Shown in pieces: positions 15,887 through 24,928 of a stretch of 64,000 bases of DNA. The DNA is from Bacteroidota bacterium (GTDB lineage: Bacteria; Bacteroidota; Bacteroidia; Chitinophagales; Chitinophagaceae): contig JAFDXX010000013.1 of NCBI GenBank assembly GCA_018267705.1, forward strand, positions 1 through 64,000. The letters are read 5' to 3'. The stretch's first letter is position 1; each line of letters opens with the position of its first letter. A model generated the notes under the pieces. That model was given only the letters and a program-made list of their open reading frames with translations, ran no database searches and had not been told where the DNA came from. The translations under genes and the position numbers were made by a program.

Positions 15887-16645
15887 TTATTCTTCTAATT
15901 TTTTTAACTGCATATCGTTTCCATCAAAAACGGCATAAGTAAAATTTCTTATCCAATCTCCAAGATTAATGTATTTACTGCCGGCATTTAATTGAATAGT
16001 TAAAGGCAAATGTCTATGTCCAAAAACAAAATAATCAAATTGTTCTTTTTGTAAAACTTCTTTACAATAAATAACCAACCATTCATTTTCTTCACCTAAA
16101 AAAACCTCATCGCTGCTGCCTGTTTTTTCTCTACTTTTTCTGCTGAAATAATTTGCTAAACCAATTCCAAAGGTTGGATGTAATTGACCAAATAGCCATT
16201 GACAAATTTTATTGCGGAATATTTTTTTAATGAATTTATAACCGTGATCTCCGGGTCCTAAACCATCTCCATGCCCTATAAAAAATTTTTTATTATTAAT
16301 TTGAAATGTTGTTGGATGAAAGTAAACTTTAATGTTTAATTCTTTTTGAAAGTAATTAACCATCCACATATCATGATTGCCCACAAAAAAACGAATGTCA
16401 ATTCCTGCATCGGTTAATTCGGCTAATTTTCCAAGTAATCTTACAAAGCCTTTTGGTACTACTTTTTTATATTCATACCAAAAATCAAAAATATCTCCTA
16501 AAATAAAAATAGCAGATGCATTGTGTTTGATGGAATCTAAAAACGAAACAATTTTTTTTTCTCGCAATAAACTGTTTTCATAATCAGGTGCTCCTAAATG
16601 AAAGTCTGAAAGAAAATATATAGGGTTTGTTGCGGTTGCTTGCAT
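15887..16645 (-). CDS. lpxH: UDP-2,3-diacylglucosamine diphosphatase (LpxH family)
   Basis: LpxH hydrolyses UDP-2,3-diacylglucosamine to lipid X in lipid A synthesis at the inner membrane. The 252-aa calcineurin-like phosphoesterase has all metal motifs: 'FLSDFHLGAPD' (D-x-H, about residues 12-22), 'ILGDIFDFWYEY' (GD-x-x-D), 'FVGNHDMW' (GNHD), 'FIGHGDGLGPGD' and 'VFGHRHLP' (GHxH). The Phe-Trp-Tyr after GDIFD is typical of LpxH. It is in a tight run behind ftsH and the LUD gene and ahead of mscS. Confidence 0.88.
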   Translation of the reverse strand: MQATATNPIYFLSDFHLGAPDYENSLLREKKIVSFLDSIKHNASAIFILGDIFDFWYEYKKVVPKGFVRLLGKLAELTDAGIDIRFFVGNHDMWMVNYFQKELNIKVYFHPTTFQINNKKFFIGHGDGLGPGDHGYKFIKKIFRNKICQWLFGQLHPTFGIGLANYFSRKSREKTGSSDEVFLGEENEWLVIYCKEVLQKEQFDYFVFGHRHLPLTIQLNAGSKYINLGDWIRNFTYAVFDGNDMQLKKLEE

Positions 16646-16665
16646 TTTAAAAACGTTCTAATAAT

Positions 16666-17301
16666 TTATTCCTCAACTAAAAAACAAAAAACTTCTTTAG
16701 GGCCGTGTACACCAACTACTAATGTTTTTTCAATATCTGCAGTACGGCTTGGGCCTGTTGCTAATGTTATTAATGAAGGTAATGCTTCGAAATATTTTTC
16801 TTTTACGTTTGTTATTGCATCTTTAATATCATAAACCAATTGATTGGTGTAGGCTATGCAAATATGTACGGGTGCATATACACTAACTGTTCTTCCGCTT
16901 TGTTGGGCGGCACTCATTACAATGCTTCCTGTTCGGGCAATTAGCTGTTCGCAACTTGTTATAGCTGCATCGCAACTATGTATATCGGTTGTATGAAAGT
17001 TTGTAAACCCGTTGTTAGTTAAATTTTGTTTTAATATATCTTCTTTACAAAAAATTTTTTGCCAATTGCGTGCAGTAATTAATGTATTGAGTTGTTCGGT
17101 TAATTGTTGTTGGTTTTCGCAAAAAGAAAAACGCCCTTGCAGTTTGGTAAATTTTTCTGCAAACTCAAATTCTAATTCTTGTTGAGATGATTTGAAAACA
17201 CTATCTACACCTTCACTTGCGGGGAATGGCAAATTTGTTGGATGTGATAGTGCTTGCCTTATTTTTTTTAAAATATTTTCTTTTGATGCCGAAACATTCA
17301 T
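16666..17301 (-). CDS. LUD-domain (LutC/YkgG-like) protein, orphan of LutAB
   Basis: The 211-aa protein fits the LUD domain: 'ENILKKIRQAL' at the start as in LutC, then 'CEQLIARTGSIVMSA' (about residues 112-126), 'SVYAPVHICIAY' and the diagnostic 'ATGPSRTADIEKTLVVGVHGP' loop near residues 178-198. LutC works with LutA and LutB in lactate oxidation, but neither is here. Instead the gene starts 9 bases after the ftsH stop and precedes lpxH by 20 bases. The gene order rsfS-ftsH-LUD is, as far as I recall, common in Bacteroidota, suggesting a different, unassigned function. No Fe-S-type Cys motif is present. Confidence 0.85.
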   Translation of the reverse strand: MNVSASKENILKKIRQALSHPTNLPFPASEGVDSVFKSSQQELEFEFAEKFTKLQGRFSFCENQQQLTEQLNTLITARNWQKIFCKEDILKQNLTNNGFTNFHTTDIHSCDAAITSCEQLIARTGSIVMSAAQQSGRTVSVYAPVHICIAYTNQLVYDIKDAITNVKEKYFEALPSLITLATGPSRTADIEKTLVVGVHGPKEVFCFLVEE

Positions 17302-17310
17302 TACAAAAAA

Positions 17311-19401
17311 TTAATTTAATGGTGGTACGGGTTGCTTGCTATCGTATGCCGGAACTCCTGCATCTATTGATCCATCAGTTGGTTTATTTTCTTCTCCATC
17401 GGTGGTTTCAACTTCTAAAATTTTCTTTTCTTCAAATGGTCTTTTACCAATTAATTCTTCAACATCGCTTTGTAATAAAACTTCTTTATCTAACAGTTGT
17501 TTTGCTAATAATTCAACTTCTTTCTTTTTTTCGGTTAATAAAGCTAATGTTCTTTTATATGCTTCTTCAATAATACTTCTTACTTCATTGTCTATTAATT
17601 TTCCTGTTTCTTCACTGTAAGGTTTGGTAAAAGTATTTTCTTGAGAAGGGTCGTAAAAACTAACGTTACCTACTTTGCTATTCATACCGTAAACGGTAAC
17701 CATGCTGTAAGCTATTCGTGTTATTTGTTGTAAATCGTTACTTGCACCTGTTGAAATTTTTCCGAAGAAAATTTCTTCGCTGGCTCTTCCGCCTAATGTC
17801 ATACAAATTTGATCCATTAATTGATCGGTATTGTATAAATATTGTTCTTTGGGTGTGTATTGTGCGTAACCTAATGCTGCTGTTCCTCTTGGCACAATGG
17901 TTACTTTTAATAACGGATAAGCATGTTCTAAAAACCAACCACAAATGGCGTGGCCTGCTTCGTGATAAGCAATGATTGCTTTTTCATGTGGGGCGATGAT
18001 TTTATTTTTCTTTTCTAATCCACCAATAACTCTGTCAATGGCATCTTGAAAATCTTTCATATCAACTCCTTCTTTGTTATTGCGTGCTGCTATTAATGCT
18101 GCTTCGTTACAAACATTAGCAATATCGGCACCTGCAAAGCCTGGTGTTTGTTCTGCCAATTTGTGAATATCTAAAGTTTCTGAAACTTTTATTGGTGCCA
18201 GATGCACTTTAAAAATTGCTTCTCTTCCTTTTACATCTGGTTTATCAATAGTGATTTGTCTATCAAATCTTCCGGGACGTAATAAGGCACTATCTAATAC
18301 ATCGGGTCTATTGGTAGCGGCTAAAATAATAATACCGCTATCTCCACCAAAACCATCCATTTCAACTAATAATTGGTTTAGCGTGTTTTCTCTTTCATCA
18401 TTACTCATTATAGCATTTCTGCCTCTTGCTCTACCTATTGCATCTATTTCATCAATAAAAATTATGCAAGGTGCTTTTTCTCTGGCTTGTTTAAATAAAT
18501 CTCTTACACGGCTTGCACCAACGCCTACAAACATTTCAACAAAATCGCTTCCGCTTAAACTAAAGAAAGGAACTTGAGCCTCACCTGCCATTGCTTTTGC
18601 TAAAAGGGTTTTACCTGTACCGGGAGGGCCAACTAATAATGCACCTTTCGGAATTTTTCCACCAAGTGAAGTATATTTTTTGGGTTGTTTTAAAAAGTCT
18701 ACAATTTCCATTACTTCTACTTTGGCTTCATCTAAACCTGCTACATCGGCAAAAGTTATGTTTACTTTAGTGCCTTTATCAAATAATTGTGCTTTAGATT
18801 TTCCGATGCTGAAAATACCACCGCCTCCGGCTGCACCGCCGCCGCCCATTTTACGCATTAATAAAATCCAAATAACTACTATTACTACCATTGAAAAAAT
18901 AGTGCTGCTTATTGGACCAAACCAATCGGGGTCTTGTTTGGTAACAACAGGAACTTGTTTGTTATCGGGAATTTGATTGTTTTTATAAAAGCTTGAAAGG
19001 TTATCACTAAAAACTTTCCAATCTACTACTTGAAATTCGAATAATGGAACGCCCTTTACTTTTGCGGGTTCAAATTTCATTTTAAATCTTTCTTCATACC
19101 AAGCTTTGGTAATGCTATCGGGTTTCATAAAAACCCTTACTACTTGTTTGTTGGTAACTTGTAATAAATGATCTACATCACCGGGTAATATCATTTTTTG
19201 AAAAACTTCTTGTTCGCTAACAGTATTGGTTTCGGGCGTAAATTTTAAAAAGGTAGAACCTAATAATGCTGCAAAAATGATAATGTAAATCCAATAAATA
19301 TTAAATTTTGGAAGTTTGCGTTGCGGTTTATTATCGTTGTTCGAGTCTCCTCCTCCCATAAAAGGGATTTTCGGTTTTTTATCTTGTTGATCAGGTTGCA
19401 T
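17311..19401 (-). CDS. ftsH: ATP-dependent zinc metalloprotease FtsH
   Basis: FtsH is a membrane-bound AAA+ hexamer that extracts and degrades membrane and short-lived cytosolic proteins. The 696-aa protein has two membrane segments (about residues 35-51 and 165-182) around a periplasmic domain, and a Gly-rich linker (186-195). The AAA module has Walker A G-P-P-G-T-G-K-T at 258-265, Walker B at 312-320 ('CIIFIDEID'), and a second region of homology with '[21 protein letters not shown]'. The zinc protease motif H480-E-A-G-H484 is intact. An acidic C-terminal tail follows. It stands between rsfS and the LUD gene on the same strand. Confidence 0.97.
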   Translation of the reverse strand: MQPDQQDKKPKIPFMGGGDSNNDNKPQRKLPKFNIYWIYIIIFAALLGSTFLKFTPETNTVSEQEVFQKMILPGDVDHLLQVTNKQVVRVFMKPDSITKAWYEERFKMKFEPAKVKGVPLFEFQVVDWKVFSDNLSSFYKNNQIPDNKQVPVVTKQDPDWFGPISSTIFSMVVIVVIWILLMRKMGGGGAAGGGGIFSIGKSKAQLFDKGTKVNITFADVAGLDEAKVEVMEIVDFLKQPKKYTSLGGKIPKGALLVGPPGTGKTLLAKAMAGEAQVPFFSLSGSDFVEMFVGVGASRVRDLFKQAREKAPCIIFIDEIDAIGRARGRNAIMSNDERENTLNQLLVEMDGFGGDSGIIILAATNRPDVLDSALLRPGRFDRQITIDKPDVKGREAIFKVHLAPIKVSETLDIHKLAEQTPGFAGADIANVCNEAALIAARNNKEGVDMKDFQDAIDRVIGGLEKKNKIIAPHEKAIIAYHEAGHAICGWFLEHAYPLLKVTIVPRGTAALGYAQYTPKEQYLYNTDQLMDQICMTLGGRASEEIFFGKISTGASNDLQQITRIAYSMVTVYGMNSKVGNVSFYDPSQENTFTKPYSEETGKLIDNEVRSIIEEAYKRTLALLTEKKKEVELLAKQLLDKEVLLQSDVEELIGKRPFEEKKILEVETTDGEENKPTDGSIDAGVPAYDSKQPVPPLN

Positions 19402-19470
19402 AGTTTGTTTGTTGTTTTCTACTTTTCTCTACAAGTAAATTATTTATTTTTTTCAGATAAAATTTTTTAT

Positions 19471-19878
19471 TTATTCATTATGGCCTATTACTTCAGCATC
19501 ATTCCACATTTCTTCTAATTTATAAAATTTTCTGGCATCGGGCTGCATTACGTGAATGACAATGTTTACATAATCTATCAGTATCCAATGCGATTGTTGG
19601 TAGCCTTCGTGTTTATATGGATTTTCGCTACAATGTTTTAAAACTTCATGTTGCACAAAATCGCTAATTGCTTTAACCTGTGTTGTGCTGCTTGCTTGGC
19701 AAACAATAAAAAAATCTGCAACAGCTTCGTGTATTTTACGCAAATCAAGACTTACAATATTTTCGCCTTTTTTTTCTTGAATGGCTTTTATAATTGTTTT
19801 GAAAATTTTTGAATTACGATTTATACGTACTACGCTGTTTTTTTTGCGGTTGCTTAAAACTGAAACTGGTGTTGCCAA
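19471..19878 (-). CDS. rsfS: Ribosomal silencing factor RsfS
   Basis: RsfS binds ribosomal protein L14 and keeps the subunits apart when nutrients are short. The 135-aa protein matches RsfS/Iojap: 'FKTIIKAIQEKKGENIVSLDLR' (about residues 26-47), 'ADFFIVCQASSTTQVKAISDFV', 'GYQQSHWILIDYVNIVIHVM' and 'RKFYKLEEMWNDAE'. The start is TTG at 19876-19878; no ATG lies between it and the upstream in-frame stop, and the conserved domain would be cut by any later Met. It is the first gene of the leftward run leading to ftsH (69-base gap) and is divergent from birA. Confidence 0.9.
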   Translation of the reverse strand: MATPVSVLSNRKKNSVVRINRNSKIFKTIIKAIQEKKGENIVSLDLRKIHEAVADFFIVCQASSTTQVKAISDFVQHEVLKHCSENPYKHEGYQQSHWILIDYVNIVIHVMQPDARKFYKLEEMWNDAEVIGHNE

Positions 19879-19960
19879 TAAATTAAACTTTGGTTTGTAA
19901 TGATATATTTTTATAGACGAAAAAGCAGTATAAATATTGTACCATTTTTATTTGCTTCTC

Positions 19961-19968
19961 TATCTTCG
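19961..19968 (+). promoter_or_regulatory. Candidate -7 box for birA
   Basis: TATCTTCG matches TAnnTTTG at seven of eight positions and lies 17 bases before the TTG start of birA. The identical octamer precedes pepF at 59884-59891 on the other strand, also 17 bases before its start. Confidence 0.4.
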
Positions 19969-19985
19969 CCAAAAGTAATACTCTT

Positions 19986-20771
19986 TTGTCATCTTCTACT
20001 ACCTTCAATACCATTGGCCTGCCATTTATACACTTAAATACTGTTGAAAGTAGTAATACTTTTTTATTAGACAAATTGCGAAATGGTTTGGCTGCACACG
20101 GAACTGCGGTTTTTGCTGATGAACAAACTGCCGGAAAAGGGCAAATGGGCAAAGTTTGGAAAAGCGAAATTGGACAAAATATTATATTATCATTAGCAAT
20201 TGATGTGTCTTTTATACCACTTAATAATCAGTTTTGTATAAGTGTAATGGTTGCTTTAGGCTGTTATCAATTTTTTAGTAAATATGCCGGAGAAGAAACC
20301 AAAATAAAATGGCCGAATGATATTTATTGGAAAGAAAGAAAAGCAGGAGGTATTTTAATTGAAACGATGAATAGAAAAAATTCGGAAACGAGAAATAAAG
20401 AGCGGAGTGATATAAGATTTGCAGTTGTAGGTATTGGATTAAATATTAATCAAACTGTTTTTGGAGAAGGAATAAAAAATCCTGTATCACTAAAACAAAT
20501 TACAGGCAAACAATTTAATGTTGTTGATTTAGCAAAAGAATTGTGTGTATTTATTGAAAAAGAATATTTGCAATTACAAAAAGGAAAACAAGCAAAACAG
20601 TTAATAAAATTTAATAATATTTTATTTAAACATAACGAAAGGGTTAAACTGAAAAAAAATCAAATTGTTTTTAGTTGTGTAATTAAAGGAGTGGATGAAT
20701 ACGGTAAATTATTAGTACAACATCCTGCTTATGAAAGTTTTAACTTGCATGAAGTAGAATGGATATTATAA
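19986..20771 (+). CDS. birA: Biotin--[acetyl-CoA-carboxylase] ligase
   Basis: BirA activates biotin to biotinyl-AMP and attaches it to the carboxylase carrier protein. The 261-aa protein has the catalytic core only, without an N-terminal DNA-binding domain. Motifs are 'NTVESSNTFLLDKL', the adenylate loop 'GKGQMGKVWKSEIGQNI' (the GRGRxGR-x-W variant), 'IKWPNDIYWKERKAGGIL' with the catalytic Lys, and 'VVGIGLNIN'. The C-terminal SH3-like cap is present ('VIKGVDEYGKLLVQ'). The start is TTG at 19986: no ATG is available in frame upstream, and the family N-terminus begins 12-15 residues later. Divergent from rsfS. Confidence 0.92.
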   Translation: MSSSTTFNTIGLPFIHLNTVESSNTFLLDKLRNGLAAHGTAVFADEQTAGKGQMGKVWKSEIGQNIILSLAIDVSFIPLNNQFCISVMVALGCYQFFSKYAGEETKIKWPNDIYWKERKAGGILIETMNRKNSETRNKERSDIRFAVVGIGLNINQTVFGEGIKNPVSLKQITGKQFNVVDLAKELCVFIEKEYLQLQKGKQAKQLIKFNNILFKHNERVKLKKNQIVFSCVIKGVDEYGKLLVQHPAYESFNLHEVEWIL

Positions 20772-20778
20772 AAGACAT

Positions 20779-21972
20779 TTAATTTAATTTTTGTGTTTTT
20801 ACTTGGAGAACCCAATCTTTTAAAGCCTTGTAAACTTGTAAAGCAACTTTGTTTTGAAACTTAGTAGTAATAATTTTCTTTTCATCTTCGGCATTGCTTA
20901 AAAAACCAATTTCTAATAATGCATTTACAAAATCTGTTGGGGTGTTTAGTGTAAAATTAAAACTACCCACATTGCCAAAATCATTCATCTTTATTTCAAG
21001 CATTCGTTTTAAAATACTTTGCGATAAAGTTCTAAAACCAATATGCTTATAGTAAGTGCTACTACCGTTTATTGTAGTATTGCTTGAAGAGTTTAAGTGT
21101 AAACTTATTAGCATATCCGGATTTTTTTCTTGCAAAAACAATACACGATCTTTTATATCAAAACTTGTATCGGTTGTTCTTGTCATAATAGTTTTAACGC
21201 CATTGGCTTTTAATATTTTTTCTAATGCTTTTGCAAAAGCAAGCGTTAATATTTTTTCACTTGCTTTGGTGTTAATACCATCTGTACCTAAATTATTGCC
21301 ACCGTGCCCCGCATCAATAGCCACTACTAATTTTTTTAAATTTAAAACTTCAGGTTGATGTTTCACTTTTATTATTAAATGCTTGCCTTTATATTCAATA
21401 CTATAACCCCAATGTTGTTGGTGTTTTAAATCAATAGTTACTTCAACAACATCATCTTCAACCTGCTTGTAATACACGTTTTTTATTTCTTTAAGCGATT
21501 GTAATTGTGTTATCCAGTTTGTATTGCTTTGTACGCCGTATATCTGCAACATTATTTTTGATGGATTAATCTCCATCCAACTTTTATAAGGCAAACGTTC
21601 ATCAACACTTATGGCAAGAATGTCATAACAACTATCGGTTCCGTTTACTTTCCATGAGTTGGTTAAGTAAAAAGGTTTTTCTTTTATAGTAGAATCTTTA
21701 TGTATATATGATTTATCTATAAATGCGGTATGATTTTTTGATAATTGAACATGGTATAAATGCCCTGTTGAATCAATTACTTTTAATATAACATTGGTAT
21801 CAATATAACCTAGTTTAGCTCCTCCCAATCTATCGTCGCCCAAGCCATATGCTAATGATGGTAATTTACCTTTTGTTTTTGCTAACCAATAATGTTTAGC
21901 AGAAGTATCTTCTTGTGCTTTTAATGCAATTGTAAATGCAAGGCAAGTAATAAGCAGTATAATCTTATTCAT
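20779..21972 (-). CDS. N-acetylmuramoyl-L-alanine amidase (Amidase_3, AmiC-like)
   Basis: The enzyme cleaves the bond between muramic acid and the peptide stem in peptidoglycan. The 397-aa precursor has a Sec signal (residues 1-19, cut after Lys-Ala-Gln), an SH3-like part (about 40-95), an AMIN-like beta domain (about 100-215), and the zinc amidase domain from about 223: 'VVAIDAGHGGNNLGTDG' (first His ligand), 'SEKILTLAFAKALEKIL' with the Glu ligand, 'DMLISLHLNSS' (His), and 'ALLEIGFLSNAEDE' with the catalytic Glu. All ligands are present. Convergent with birA, 7 bases apart. The gene upstream ends at a terminator, so this gene has its own promoter. Confidence 0.9.
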   Translation of the reverse strand: MNKIILLITCLAFTIALKAQEDTSAKHYWLAKTKGKLPSLAYGLGDDRLGGAKLGYIDTNVILKVIDSTGHLYHVQLSKNHTAFIDKSYIHKDSTIKEKPFYLTNSWKVNGTDSCYDILAISVDERLPYKSWMEINPSKIMLQIYGVQSNTNWITQLQSLKEIKNVYYKQVEDDVVEVTIDLKHQQHWGYSIEYKGKHLIIKVKHQPEVLNLKKLVVAIDAGHGGNNLGTDGINTKASEKILTLAFAKALEKILKANGVKTIMTRTTDTSFDIKDRVLFLQEKNPDMLISLHLNSSSNTTINGSSTYYKHIGFRTLSQSILKRMLEIKMNDFGNVGSFNFTLNTPTDFVNALLEIGFLSNAEDEKKIITTKFQNKVALQVYKALKDWVLQVKTQKLN

Positions 21973-21991
21973 TGCATGAAAGTAATAAAAA

Positions 21992-22021
21992 AATAACGGG
22001 ATGTATAAATACCCCGTTATT
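21992..22021 (-). terminator. Rho-independent terminator after the barrel protein gene
   Basis: AATAACGGG (21992-22000) and CCCGTTATT (22013-22021) form a perfect 9-bp stem. On the minus strand the stem is followed by a run of T, matching termination of the gene that ends at 22062. It separates the envelope pair from the amidase gene. Confidence 0.8.
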
Positions 22022-22061
22022 GTTTAAATAAAATATTTGATGAATGGCAACCTACAATGAA

Positions 22062-23336
22062 CTAATCGTATCGGATTAATTTTTTTGAACGCCACAAATC
22101 TCTATAACTGAAAGAAACGGTTAATTGTGTAAAATTTTCTCTTATTAAATTATTATTGGTTGTGCCTCTTCTTCCAACTTCTAAAGCAGCATTAACAGCA
22201 AAAAGTGCTGAAATTTGTGTGCCTACGCCTAATGTACCACCTACTTCATCAATTTGGTAACCATTTATTTTTAGGTAAGAAGTTTTATAAAAAAATCCTG
22301 CTTGAAAGTAACTTTTTTCAATTGATGCAACTGTATTTCCCGATACATCTCTAAAGTTTATTTTTTTCGAATATTCAAATCCTAAAGAATATTTATTGCT
22401 GTTTACTAAAGCGTAGCTAATGCCTTTGTAATTTAAACTACTCCATCCTTCATAGTTATAATCAGCGGCAAAAGTTAACTTGTTGTTTAAAGTAGCAGCT
22501 ACACCTGCTCCATACATTACAGGAAGCGTAAAATAATCTTTTTTGTATATATTATCATTTCTTAATGTTGTTGTGCCATCTGTAACCAATAAACTATAAT
22601 TTGCATTTAATTTGGTTTGGTATGATCCTGTAACACCAGCAGCATAATTCCATTTCTTTTTTCTATTTGTTTTATACTGTGCTCCAAACTTAAAATATGG
22701 ATTAGCAATAGTTACATAACGCGTAGAGGTGAGGGAGCTATCACTAACACCGCCTAAAATAGATTCTGTTTCATTCATGTGCCCAAATAAATACGATGCC
22801 TGAACACCAACTGAAAAATTTGAATCAATTCTAAAACTATTAGTTAAAAAGAAATTATTTAATCCGCCATCTCCTTGATAATATACGAGCGTATTAGTGG
22901 GTGTTCCCTGAATACTTTTTAAGCCATACATAGAGTATTTAGCAGTGCTAAATGGAAGTAAACCTAATGTGGTTGCCCAATATGATTTAGGTTTTACAGC
23001 TAATAATAATTTTCTGAATTGAAGATCTGATGAATTGGTTTGAGATGCGGTAGATACCGGCTTACCAGTATAGTTTATACTTTTAAACCTTGCAGAAACT
23101 TCCATATTAAAATAATGATACTCTAATGCTGCATTTGCGGCGGGGTTAGCGGTATACATATACCTGTAAGAAGATAATGCAATACCTGTATTACCCATGC
23201 CTGTTGTTCTATCAAAATAACTTTTTTCAATATCACCAATACCAATTATTGAATAGGGCGAATTGTTTTGTTGTGCTGTTGCATAATTACTAATGCAACA
23301 TAATAAAACAATATATGATAAAATATTTTTTTTCAT
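22062..23336 (-). CDS. Outer-membrane beta-barrel protein (FadL/OMPP1-like)
   Basis: The 424-aa precursor has a Sec signal ending 'NYATAQ' (residues 1-21). The rest alternates aromatic-edged strands as in outer-membrane barrels, beginning 'NNSPYSIIGIGD' and 'GMGNTGIALSS..YMYTANPAA', the N-terminal pattern of FadL-like transport-related barrels in Bacteroidota, and ending with an aromatic strand ('LTVSFSYRDLW'). Many strands are of the type 'KSYWATTLGLLPFST' and 'YFQAGFFYKTSYL'. Cargo is unknown. Directly downstream of the DUF4270 lipoprotein gene (9-base gap), so the two are probably made together and act in one envelope complex. Confidence 0.72.
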   Translation of the reverse strand: MKKNILSYIVLLCCISNYATAQQNNSPYSIIGIGDIEKSYFDRTTGMGNTGIALSSYRYMYTANPAANAALEYHYFNMEVSARFKSINYTGKPVSTASQTNSSDLQFRKLLLAVKPKSYWATTLGLLPFSTAKYSMYGLKSIQGTPTNTLVYYQGDGGLNNFFLTNSFRIDSNFSVGVQASYLFGHMNETESILGGVSDSSLTSTRYVTIANPYFKFGAQYKTNRKKKWNYAAGVTGSYQTKLNANYSLLVTDGTTTLRNDNIYKKDYFTLPVMYGAGVAATLNNKLTFAADYNYEGWSSLNYKGISYALVNSNKYSLGFEYSKKINFRDVSGNTVASIEKSYFQAGFFYKTSYLKINGYQIDEVGGTLGVGTQISALFAVNAALEVGRRGTTNNNLIRENFTQLTVSFSYRDLWRSKKLIRYD

Positions 23337-23345
23337 TTTTAATTA

Positions 23346-24677
23346 CTATTGAATTGCTGCGAACGTTAATTGAAGAGAAATGGTATTAGTGGTATTATTT
23401 TTATTAGCAATAATTACTCTGCTAAATTGCGTTTCATATGCTCCGGAAGGTGGTGCAAATAAAACACCGTTATTGCTTACATTAATTGTTGGGTCTGTAA
23501 GTAAAGATTTAATATATGAACTTACATCATAAGTATAAGTTGTGTTTTGCCCATATATATAATCAGTTACTAAATTTCCGTATTGAATAGAAGTGTTGCC
23601 GTTGGACAATAACACAAATAAATTACTACCTAATTGATTTAAAATGTTTGTTGAAGCCAAACGCATTTGTGATGGCAAATAATAATAAGGGCTAAATGTT
23701 GATGTTTGAGGCCTTACAATTAATACCGCTTGCAAAAGCTTTGCATAGTTAGGAATTTTTAAAAGATCTCGTATGCTTGGAAAAGTAATTTTAGCCGTTA
23801 TGCCTGTTGAAGTTTGTGTATAAGCAGCATTGCCGGTTAAAGTATTATTTATTTCATGTAATGTGGGTCCTAAAGCAGCAATGGGTGTTCCTGTTCTATC
23901 TGCGGTAACATTTGTAAAATGATGTGATTTATTGGAGAGTTTAAAATTAACTTGCATATTATTTGTAGTAACACCTGCTTTTTTATAATTAATTCGCAAG
24001 GTTAAACTATCCGAAAGTCCTAATATCATTTTATTATTTATTCCACCACCCAATCTCAGCCCTTTAAAGAAATCTAAAAAAACACTTTCTGTTTTAATAG
24101 TATCGCTACCTCTTTGCAACATGCCAAACAATTGCATTCCAAAAGCATTGTTTAACCGTATAGCAATAGTATCTGTAAAATTTGGTTTTACAATAATATC
24201 TGTAGATCCTAATGCTGTTGTATTGTAATTAAATTTATCTACATTATATAAATAACTTCCATTATCCCAAGGAACAATATTTTCTGTAAGTTGATTTACA
24301 TCAATATGTAGGCTTTGTGTAGAATCTCCATAATAGTTAGAACCTTTTTTAAGGTATAATATTAAAGAAGCCGAATCGAAAGAAGTGTATTGATAAATAT
24401 CAGCATAAGCAGGTGCAGCCATTTCTAAGAAAGTTTGAGCTTGAATTTTTCCAAAATATGGATCTGTGTATCCACCAACTAATGTAACGCCGGTTGAAGA
24501 TGTTATAAACGAATCGGTATAAACAGTAGATAGGTTTACGCCAAATGTATCTGTACGAATAATTTGTGTAGCACCATTGTCTAAATAAGCATCTCCAAAT
24601 GTAATATTGGTTTTGTTGCAAGCAGTTGCTGCCACAATTATTGCTGCAAAGAAACTTAGGTAAAATATTTTCTGCAT
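23346..24677 (-). CDS. DUF4270 lipoprotein
   Basis: The 443-aa precursor has a lipoprotein signal with lipobox 'AATAC' (Cys about residue 20, followed by Asn-Lys-Thr). The mature part has the DUF4270 features: 'TFGVNLSTVYTDSFITSS' and the conserved turn 'GGYTDPYFGKIQAQTFLEM' near residues 68-86, then 'DSASLILYLKKGSNYYGDS', in a long beta-rich protein. DUF4270 is a Bacteroidota-restricted family of unknown function. It is the first gene of a leftward pair with the barrel protein and is divergent from the kelch lipoprotein gene, which suggests a shared envelope system. Confidence 0.8.
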   Translation of the reverse strand: MQKIFYLSFFAAIIVAATACNKTNITFGDAYLDNGATQIIRTDTFGVNLSTVYTDSFITSSTGVTLVGGYTDPYFGKIQAQTFLEMAAPAYADIYQYTSFDSASLILYLKKGSNYYGDSTQSLHIDVNQLTENIVPWDNGSYLYNVDKFNYNTTALGSTDIIVKPNFTDTIAIRLNNAFGMQLFGMLQRGSDTIKTESVFLDFFKGLRLGGGINNKMILGLSDSLTLRINYKKAGVTTNNMQVNFKLSNKSHHFTNVTADRTGTPIAALGPTLHEINNTLTGNAAYTQTSTGITAKITFPSIRDLLKIPNYAKLLQAVLIVRPQTSTFSPYYYLPSQMRLASTNILNQLGSNLFVLLSNGNTSIQYGNLVTDYIYGQNTTYTYDVSSYIKSLLTDPTINVSNNGVLFAPPSGAYETQFSRVIIANKNNTTNTISLQLTFAAIQ

Positions 24678-24806
24678 AAAGTCAATCAGTATTCACAAAA
24701 AAGGTTAGTCTTTTCTGTTCAAGTGCGGCAAATATATTTATGTACCTCTCAAATTAATTCATTTATAAAATATTTTAACTTCTATTTTAGTTTGAGAGAA
24801 GCCCCC

Positions 24807-24814
24807 TATATTTG
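24807..24814 (+). promoter_or_regulatory. Candidate -7 box for the kelch-DUF4907 pair
   Basis: TATATTTG matches TAnnTTTG fully, 114 bases before the chosen kelch start. A -33 TTTG at standard distance is not clear. An imperfect hairpin (GAGAGAAGCC with GGCTCTCT) surrounds the box, which would place it in the leader or operator. Confidence 0.35.
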
Positions 24815-24928
24815 CGGCTCTCTTTTGCAGACAAAAAATAAATATTCGTCGGGCAAATGAGACTGAAAATCCATTTTAACGATTTTCAGACAACCTATAC
24901 AAATAATTTGGGCAAAATTTTAAAAAAG

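Noticed and set aside
17217-19518. Several open frames antisense to ftsH
   Set aside because: They mirror the conserved ftsH codons, lack any family pattern and would need transcription against an essential gene.
24795-24825. Hairpin GAGAGAAGCC/GGCTCTCT with following T-run upstream of the kelch gene
   Set aside because: The stem has a bulge and is centred on a -7 box, so it could be chance or part of an operator; not convincing as terminator or riboswitch.
24857-24928. 24-residue N-terminal extension of the kelch protein
   Set aside because: It would put the lipoprotein signal peptide in the middle of the protein; the ATG at 24929 is the natural start.
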